From: Candidatus Bipolaricaulota bacterium
Lineage (GTDB): Bacteria; Bipolaricaulota; Bipolaricaulia; UBA7950; UBA9294
DNA: 18,094 bases
Direction of reading: 5' to 3'
Assembly: GCA_021159105.1 (NCBI GenBank)
Contig: JAGGSM010000104.1
Location: forward strand, 1 to 18,094
The notes beneath the pieces are model-generated. The model did not search any database, was not told the origin of the DNA, and saw only the letters and a program-made list of their open reading frames with translations. Shown here piece after piece: positions 13,427 through 18,094 of the stretch. The position numbers and the translations under genes were made by a program. Within the stretch, counting starts at the first letter, position 1, and each line of letters begins with the position of its first letter.

Positions 13427-14725
13427 GTGAAACGTGTTCTAGCAGTTGCTCTACTGGCGGTACTTGTTCTGTCTTCGTTCGCATTCGCGGAGAAGACGCA
13501 GATTACGTGGTGGCATGCAATGAGTGGATCGAGGCTTGATGTTGTCAATGCTATCGTCGATCAATTCAATGCAACTCACCCCGACATCGAGCTAACGGCC
13601 ATGTTCACCGGAAGCTACGCGGAGACACTGACGAAATTCATCGCTTCGTACAAGACGGGAACAGCCCCGAACCTGGTTCAGGTCTACGAAGTGGGAACAC
13701 AGACGATGCTCGGCAGCGGCGCGATAGTCCCTGTGTACAAAGTGCCGGGGATGGTGGGAGAGACGTGGGATTGGGCCAAGTACATCATCCCGATCCGCAA
13801 CTACTATTCCAAGGATGGCAACCTGTGGTCGATGCCGTTCAACTCTTCCACAGCGATGCTCTACTACAACAAGGACCTGTTTGCCAAGGCCGGCCTGGAC
13901 CCGAACAAGCCGCCGACAACGTGGAAAGAGGTAGAGGAGTACGGACAGAAACTTCGCGATAGCGGCGTGACCAACGTCCTCTCCTTCGGTTGGCCAGGCT
14001 GGATACTCGAGCAGATGTTCACCAGCCACAACCAGCTGTTTGCCAACAACGACAACGGTCGCAGCGGTCTGGCGACGGAAGTCCTGTTCAACGGCGACTT
14101 TGGGACGATGGTCGTGGACACGTGGACCAAGCTAGCCAAGGAGGGGATCTTCCTCTACGGCGGTCCAGAGTACTCCGCAAACACGGCTTTCAAGTCCGGA
14201 CAACTGGCGATGCTCCTGCAGTCGACTTCGTCCCTGGCAGGGATCGAGAAGGGATCCCAGTTCGCGGTCGGCACAAGCTTCCTCCCTCGCTTCGAAGGAT
14301 ACCCGATGGGCGATTCGGTCATCGGCGGCGGAAGCCTGTGGGTGCGCAAGGGACAGAGCACCAAGGAGCTGAAGGCCGTATGGGAGTTCCTGAAGTACCT
14401 GGGCGACACCGACGTTGCCATCCAGTGGCACAAGGGTACGGGCTACTTCCCGACGGTCAACTCTGCGGTGAAGGCGCTCCTGGATGAGGGTTGGTTCAGC
14501 AAGGATCAGAACTTCCTGACCGCTTTCTTGCAGATCCTCTCTGGGCGACGCGACACCGCCGCTGTCAAGGGTGTCCGCCTCGGGCCGTTCGTCGAGATCC
14601 GTGAGATCGAACGATCAGCCATAGAGAAGGCTGTTTCAGGAGTACTAACTCCTAAGCAGGCTTTGGACGAAGCAGCACAAAAAGCCAATCAGCTCTTGAA
14701 GGATTACGCGGAACTGAATAGCTAA
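13427..14725 (+). CDS. ugpB: ABC transporter substrate-binding protein, UgpB-like (importer 2)
   Basis: A 432-aa periplasmic binding protein with a Sec signal peptide (1-21, cleavage after AFA) and no lipobox. It resembles E. coli UgpB more closely than importer 1 does: TWWHAMSGS (27-35), YEVGTQTM (87-94), FNSSTAMLYYNKD (138-150), SFGWPGW (186-192), GGGSLWV (300-306), GTGYFPT (337-343) and KGVRLGPFVEIR (381-392). All expected ligand contacts are present: Tyr64, Glu88, Ser140, Trp189/Trp192, Tyr340 and, unlike the first copy, Arg384 of the RLG motif. Glycerol-3-phosphate or a glycerophosphodiester such as glycerophosphocholine is therefore the likely ligand. Translation starts at GTG 13427 with AAGGAGG (13413-13419) seven bases upstream, and the gene has its own strong promoter. 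Confidence 0.9.
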   Translation: MKRVLAVALLAVLVLSSFAFAEKTQITWWHAMSGSRLDVVNAIVDQFNATHPDIELTAMFTGSYAETLTKFIASYKTGTAPNLVQVYEVGTQTMLGSGAIVPVYKVPGMVGETWDWAKYIIPIRNYYSKDGNLWSMPFNSSTAMLYYNKDLFAKAGLDPNKPPTTWKEVEEYGQKLRDSGVTNVLSFGWPGWILEQMFTSHNQLFANNDNGRSGLATEVLFNGDFGTMVVDTWTKLAKEGIFLYGGPEYSANTAFKSGQLAMLLQSTSSLAGIEKGSQFAVGTSFLPRFEGYPMGDSVIGGGSLWVRKGQSTKELKAVWEFLKYLGDTDVAIQWHKGTGYFPTVNSAVKALLDEGWFSKDQNFLTAFLQILSGRRDTAAVKGVRLGPFVEIREIERSAIEKAVSGVLTPKQALDEAAQKANQLLKDYAELNS

Positions 14726-14737
14726 CAGAGAAAAGAG

Positions 14738-14771
14738 TGTGCGGAGGCGAGCGCAGTGCCGCCTCCGCACA
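14738..14771 (+). terminator. Intergenic stem-loop between ugpB2 and ugpA2 (partial terminator or mRNA stabiliser)
   Basis: TGTGCGGAGGCG (14738-14749) pairs perfectly with 14760-14771 over 12 bp around a 10-nt loop, 12 nt after the ugpB2 stop codon. Only a short GTTT follows, so partial read-through into the permease genes is expected. It mirrors the stem-loop at 2491-2536 in position, although the sequences are unrelated. Confidence 0.78.
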
Positions 14772-14801
14772 GTTTACATATGCCAACCAAGGAGAAAGTT
14801 C

Positions 14802-15695
14802 ATGCAGGAAGATAGATTTCCCGGGCATCGTTTTCTTCCCTACCTTCTAATTCTGCCCTCGGCAGCGATTATCATTATCTTCTTGATAGTACCATTCATC
14901 CAGAGCGTGCAAGAGTCTTTCTTCACGACGAACCCGTTTGGGACGAAGACGATATTCGTTGGCCTGCGCAACTACATGCGCTTGTTCGCCTCGTCAGATT
15001 ATCACAAGAGCATAGTAACTACGCTGATATTCTCGGGATTCGTAATCATGATAGGCCTATCGATGTCGCTTGCCATTGCGCATCTGTTGAACCAGAAGAT
15101 TCGTGGCAGGGGCTTCTATCAGATCGCCCTTATCTGGACGTACGCGCTCTCCCCTGCGGTGGCGGGAACGATATGGGCTTTGATGTTCGCCCCGGCGACG
15201 GGGATCGTTCCCTACATTGTCGCTAAGCTGTTCGGAGGCTACGTGCTCAATTGGATGACGAACGGGAAACTAGCGCTGCTTGTAGTATCTGCGGCAGCGA
15301 CCTGGAAGATGTTGGGGTACAACATCGTCTTCTTCCTGGCTGGGCTGCAGAACGTGCCTGGTGAGCTGTTGGAGGCGGCACGGGTCGATGGTGCCACCGG
15401 TTGGAGGACGTTCTGGAAGATAACCTTTCCCATGCTCTCCCCGACAACGACCTTCCTCCTGTTTGTGAACATGCTTTACTCCTTCTTCCAGGTGTTCGGG
15501 TTGATCGACATCATGACGCGAGGCGGGCCAGGGGACGCGACGAATATCCTCGTCTACAAGCTGTATCGCGATGGGTTCATCCACATGAACTCTGGATCGG
15601 CCTCTGCGCAGTCGTTCATCATTTTCGTCGTTATCTCCATTGCTGCGGTCATCCAGCTTCGAGTGGCCACAAGAAAAGCAATCTACTCCAGGTGA
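14802..15695 (+). CDS. ugpA: ABC transporter permease, UgpA-like (importer 2)
   Basis: A 297-aa CUT1 permease paralogous to the one at 2571. It has hydrophobic spans near residues 11-33, 71-95, 106-130, 157-182, 207-230 and close to the C-terminus. The ATPase-contact loop is LEAARVDGATGWRTF (190-204). Shared UgpA stretches are IWTYALSPAVAGTIW (111-125), LQNVPGELLEAA, YSFFQVFGLID and GGPGDATNILVY. An upstream in-frame ATG exists at 14739, but it lies inside the intergenic stem-loop. ATG 14802, with AAGGAG (14789-14794) seven bases before it, is the credible start. It forms the membrane pore with the following UgpE-like protein. Confidence 0.9.
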   Translation: MQEDRFPGHRFLPYLLILPSAAIIIIFLIVPFIQSVQESFFTTNPFGTKTIFVGLRNYMRLFASSDYHKSIVTTLIFSGFVIMIGLSMSLAIAHLLNQKIRGRGFYQIALIWTYALSPAVAGTIWALMFAPATGIVPYIVAKLFGGYVLNWMTNGKLALLVVSAAATWKMLGYNIVFFLAGLQNVPGELLEAARVDGATGWRTFWKITFPMLSPTTTFLLFVNMLYSFFQVFGLIDIMTRGGPGDATNILVYKLYRDGFIHMNSGSASAQSFIIFVVISIAAVIQLRVATRKAIYSR

Positions 15696-15703
15696 GGTGA
15701 ACA

Positions 15704-16531
15704 TTGGTAACAAGAACAAGAAGCAAGATCATGATTCACATTCTGCTCATCCTCTTGGTGGCAGTGATTGCTTTCCCAGTGATCTACGCCCTCATCACGA
15801 GTACATTGACCTTTCAACAGGCATACTCGTATCCGCCTCGCCTCATTCCAGGCAATCAACTCTGGACGAACATCACGCAGGCGTGGGAGCGTGTCAACTT
15901 CGGCCGCCTGTTTTTCAACAGCACGGTCATATCAGTGGTAGTCTCGTTCGTCAAGATCGTTCTGGCTTTGCTGGCGGCGTTTGCCTATACCCACTTTCGC
16001 TTCCGTGGACGCTCCATCCTCTTCCCGATGACCATGGTTACGCAGATGCTCCCGCTCCCAGTCCGAATCCTGCCCACCTATCACCTGATGGCGTCGTTTC
16101 ACTGGATCAATTCCTACTACGCGCTCATGTTCCCGTTCTTCGCAAGCACAACCGGCATCCTTTTGTTCCGCCAGTTCTTCATGACCGTGCCACGCGATCT
16201 GTCCGATGCAGCGCGGGTGGATGGGACTACCCCGATGCGCTATTTCTTGCAGATACTCGTCCCGATCTCCAAGACGAATATCGCCGCACTGTTCGTAATC
16301 GAGTTTATCTTCATCTGGAGCCAGTACCTCTGGCCGTTGATCGTAACGACAACCGCGGACATGCGCGTCGTTCAGATCGGACTGAAGATGCTTCTGGCGA
16401 GTGAACAGATAGCTCCGGAATGGAACGTGATCATGGCCGGAACGATCATCGCCATGCTTCCTCCTCTCGTTGTGTTGATAGCCTTCCGCAAGAGCTTCGC
16501 CGAGGGAATCGCGATGCAATCGGAGAAGTGA
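15704..16531 (+). CDS. ugpE: ABC transporter permease, UgpE-like (importer 2)
   Basis: A 275-aa partner permease with a first hydrophobic span at about residues 10-31. It carries SFVKIVLALLAAFAY (81-95), TTGILLFRQFFMTVP (149-163), the EAA-loop equivalent SDAARVDGTTPMRYF (167-181) and the IFIWSQYLWPL stretch, closely matching E. coli UgpE. The loop has DGTTP where most have DGA. Translation most likely begins at TTG 15704, behind the GGTGAGGTG sequence that overlaps the ugpA stop. ATG 15731 is in frame but would remove the basic N-terminal residues before the first span. The TTG start may reduce its expression relative to ugpA. The stop is two bases upstream of the HAD gene. Confidence 0.87.
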   Translation: MVTRTRSKIMIHILLILLVAVIAFPVIYALITSTLTFQQAYSYPPRLIPGNQLWTNITQAWERVNFGRLFFNSTVISVVVSFVKIVLALLAAFAYTHFRFRGRSILFPMTMVTQMLPLPVRILPTYHLMASFHWINSYYALMFPFFASTTGILLFRQFFMTVPRDLSDAARVDGTTPMRYFLQILVPISKTNIAALFVIEFIFIWSQYLWPLIVTTTADMRVVQIGLKMLLASEQIAPEWNVIMAGTIIAMLPPLVVLIAFRKSFAEGIAMQSEK

Positions 16532-16533
16532 GC

Positions 16534-17319
16534 ATGCTAAGTGGATATCTGCTAGACCTCGATGGAACTGTCTACTTGAGCGATCATCTGATCGATGGGG
16601 CGGCGGGTGTGATTGCCACGCTGCGCTCGCGCGGCAGAAGGATCGTCTTTCTCACGAACAAGCCACTCTATTCGCGCGCCGATTATGCGGAGAAGTTAAC
16701 GAACCTTGGAGTGGATGCGAGCGAGGACGATGTGATCAACTCGTCATACGTGCTTGCCCGCTATCTCGCCGAACGTGCACCTGGCGCGCGCGTGTACGCG
16801 ATCGGCGAGCCACCCCTCCTCGCTGAGCTTGAGGGGTCCGGCTTATCCCTGTGCGACGATCCAGAGACGATCGAGTACGTGATCGCCGCCTTCGATCGAA
16901 CGTTTACCTACGAGAAGTTGAACATCGGATTCCAGGCGATAAAGCGTGGGGCGCACTTCGTGGCGACCAATCCGGACCGCACCTGCCCAGTCGAGGGAGG
17001 GGAGATCCCCGATGCTGCTGGGGTGATCGCCGCCCTGGAGGCAACGACCGGGAAGAAGGTGGAGATAGTGGTGGGAAAGCCATCTCCGGTGATCATTTCG
17101 GTCGCTATCGAGCGGCTGGGGGTTCCACGTGGGGAGTGCGCCATGGTCGGTGATCGCTTGGAGACGGACATGCGCATGGCGAGGGATGGAGGGATCATTG
17201 GCATCCTTACCCTCTCCGGTGTCACCTCCCGCTCCGACCTCGATCATTCCGATGTACACCCAAATCACATCATCAACAGCATCGCCGAGCTAAGCGACCT
17301 CGATGCTGATCTAAATTGA
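16534..17319 (+). CDS. Class IIA HAD phosphatase (NagD/AraL/PGP family), copy 2
   Basis: A 261-aa HAD phosphatase paralogous to the protein at 10168 but lacking its roughly 20-residue N-terminal tail. Motif I is LLDLDGTVYL (Asp8, Asp10), motif II is FLTNKP (Thr41), the cap contains HFVATNPDRTCP (141-152), motif III is GKPSP (Lys182) and motif IV is MVGDRLETDM (Asp207, Asp212). ATG 16534 lies two bases after the ugpE stop, with GGAG inside the end of ugpE. An in-frame extension upstream to 16420 would overlap ugpE and is discarded. It stands where the first importer has a diesterase gene, so it may dephosphorylate the product brought in by importer 2, such as glycerol-3-phosphate (inference). 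Phosphoglycolate-like substrates are possible too. Confidence 0.9.
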   Translation: MLSGYLLDLDGTVYLSDHLIDGAAGVIATLRSRGRRIVFLTNKPLYSRADYAEKLTNLGVDASEDDVINSSYVLARYLAERAPGARVYAIGEPPLLAELEGSGLSLCDDPETIEYVIAAFDRTFTYEKLNIGFQAIKRGAHFVATNPDRTCPVEGGEIPDAAGVIAALEATTGKKVEIVVGKPSPVIISVAIERLGVPRGECAMVGDRLETDMRMARDGGIIGILTLSGVTSRSDLDHSDVHPNHIINSIAELSDLDADLN

Positions 17320-17338
17320 GTATCTTAAGGGAGGCAGC

Positions 17339-18094
17339 ATGGCTGACAAGACAGTTCGGGTACCAGTAGAGACGATTCACAGTTTCATGATCGATGTGTT
17401 CAGCGGCCTCGGCGTGCCGCGCGATGAGGCGAAGACCTGCGCGCAGGTCCTGATCACCTCCGACCTGCGGGGGATCGAGTCACACGGGGTCGGCCGGCTG
17501 AAGATGTACTACGACCGTGTCAAGCAGGGGATCCTCTCGGTGACAACCGAGTTTGAGGTGGTCAAGGAGACAGAGACGACGGTGCTGATCGACGGTCACA
17601 ACGGGATGGGGCACGTCATCTCCGTGCGGGCGATGGAGATGGCGATCGAGAAGGCGCGGAAGTACGGGATGGGCTCGGCGGCGGTCCGCGAGTCGACGCA
17701 CTTCGGGATCGATGGCTACTACCCACTGATGGCGGTTGAGCAGGGGATGATCGGAATGGCCTTCACCAACGCCCGCCCCTCGATGGCGCCCACGTTCGGC
17801 GTTGACCCACTCTTGGGGACGAACCCAATCGCCTTTGGCGCGCCGAGCGACGAGGAGTTCCCTTTCCTGTACGATGCGGCGACGTCGATCACCCAACGGG
17901 GAAAGATCGAAGTGCTGGAGCGCGCGGAGAAGCCGACCCCAGCCGGCTGGGTCATCGATCGCAACGGGGAGACAGCGACGGATACCGTGGCCATCCTGGC
18001 GGGACTGAAGAAGAAGGAGAACGCGTTCGTCCCCCTCGGCGGGATCGGGGAGACGATGGGTGGACACAAGGGGTACGACCTGGCGACGATGGTG
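17339..18094 (+). CDS. Ldh2/MDH2-family NAD(P)-dependent 2-hydroxyacid oxidoreductase (3' end missing)
   Basis: The first 252 codons of a gene that runs off the window; family members are about 330-360 aa. It belongs to the malate / L-lactate / ureidoglycolate / 2,3-diketogulonate dehydrogenase family, which has its own fold unrelated to the Rossmann lactate dehydrogenases. Visible marks are DLRGIESHGVGRLKMYYDRV (residues 42-61, His in ESHG), ESTHFGIDGYY (catalytic-region His), NARPSMAPTFG, LLGTNPIAFGAPS, DAATSITQRGKIEV and GGHKGYDLATMV. ATG 17339 follows GGGAGG seven bases upstream and 19 bases after the HAD stop, so it is likely in the same transcript. It would interconvert a 2-hydroxyacid and a 2-oxoacid; glycerate, lactate or malate are all possible and sequence alone does not decide. 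Confidence 0.9.
   Translation, partial: MADKTVRVPVETIHSFMIDVFSGLGVPRDEAKTCAQVLITSDLRGIESHGVGRLKMYYDRVKQGILSVTTEFEVVKETETTVLIDGHNGMGHVISVRAMEMAIEKARKYGMGSAAVRESTHFGIDGYYPLMAVEQGMIGMAFTNARPSMAPTFGVDPLLGTNPIAFGAPSDEEFPFLYDAATSITQRGKIEVLERAEKPTPAGWVIDRNGETATDTVAILAGLKKKENAFVPLGGIGETMGGHKGYDLATMV

Noticed and set aside
14739..14801. N-terminal extension of the second UgpA-like permease from ATG 14739.
   Set aside because: It would be translated from within a 12-bp stem-loop without a ribosome-binding site, whereas ATG 14802 has a well-spaced AAGGAG.
16420..16533. N-terminal extension of the second HAD protein.
   Set aside because: It overlaps ugpE out of frame. The HAD motif I sits at residues 8-10 from ATG 16534, which is usual for the family.
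1..18094. CRISPR arrays, tRNA or rRNA genes, insertion sequences or att-like direct repeats.
   Set aside because: No regularly spaced repeats, cloverleaf-like sequences, transposase or integrase reading frames were found. Nearly all of the window is tightly packed metabolic genes.

Overview
The window reads as one long catabolic region from an anaerobic, Gram-negative-type (diderm) bacterium. Evidence for anaerobiosis is a tungsten-type aldehyde:ferredoxin oxidoreductase. Evidence for a periplasm is three secreted proteins with Sec signal peptides and no lipobox (two binding proteins and a GlpQ-like diesterase). Base composition looks moderately GC-rich by eye. The signal-peptide style, AOR and an archaeal-looking DHH protein recall deep-branching anaerobes such as Bipolaricaulota (OP1/Acetothermia); this placement is a low-confidence guess.

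Layout. Bases 1-139 (minus strand) are the 5' end of a UgpC/MalK-type ABC ATPase. A short divergent intergenic region (140-232) carries a good sigma70-like promoter overlapped by a 10-bp operator-like palindrome. From there to 13215, twelve genes run in the same direction with tight spacing: a DeoR/GlpR-type repressor; a first ugpB-ugpA-ugpE importer; a cytoplasmic UgpQ-like glycerophosphodiesterase; a glutamine-synthetase-like gamma-glutamyl-amine ligase; an aldehyde:ferredoxin oxidoreductase; a class I glutamine-amidotransferase-like hydrolase; an SDR dehydrogenase; a class IIA HAD phosphatase; a DHH phosphoesterase; and an exported GlpQ-like glycerophosphodiesterase. A 211-bp gap (13216-13426) contains a near-consensus promoter, a leader hairpin and the same 10-bp motif in inverted orientation. 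It leads into a second ugpB-ugpA-ugpE importer, a second class IIA HAD phosphatase, and an Ldh2/MDH-family dehydrogenase cut by the window end. Neither importer has its own ATPase, so the divergent ATPase probably serves both.

How the genes may work together (inference). The importers and two diesterases point to use of sn-glycerol-3-phosphate or glycerophosphodiesters from phospholipids. The diesterases would release glycerol-3-phosphate plus the head-group alcohol, and the HAD enzymes could dephosphorylate the phosphorylated part. The enzymes in the middle (gamma-glutamyl ligase, SDR, AOR, gamma-glutamyl hydrolase-like GATase) form the set expected for a gamma-glutamylated route of amino-alcohol oxidation. 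This resembles the IPU (alaninol) and Streptomyces GlnA4 (ethanolamine) routes, with a ferredoxin-linked AOR in place of the NAD aldehyde dehydrogenase. The most interesting reading is therefore a phospholipid head-group scavenging locus that oxidises ethanolamine (or a similar amino alcohol) anaerobically without B12-dependent ethanolamine ammonia-lyase. No RNA genes, CRISPR arrays, insertion sequences or integrases were seen, and no gene-free stretch exceeds about 210 bp.
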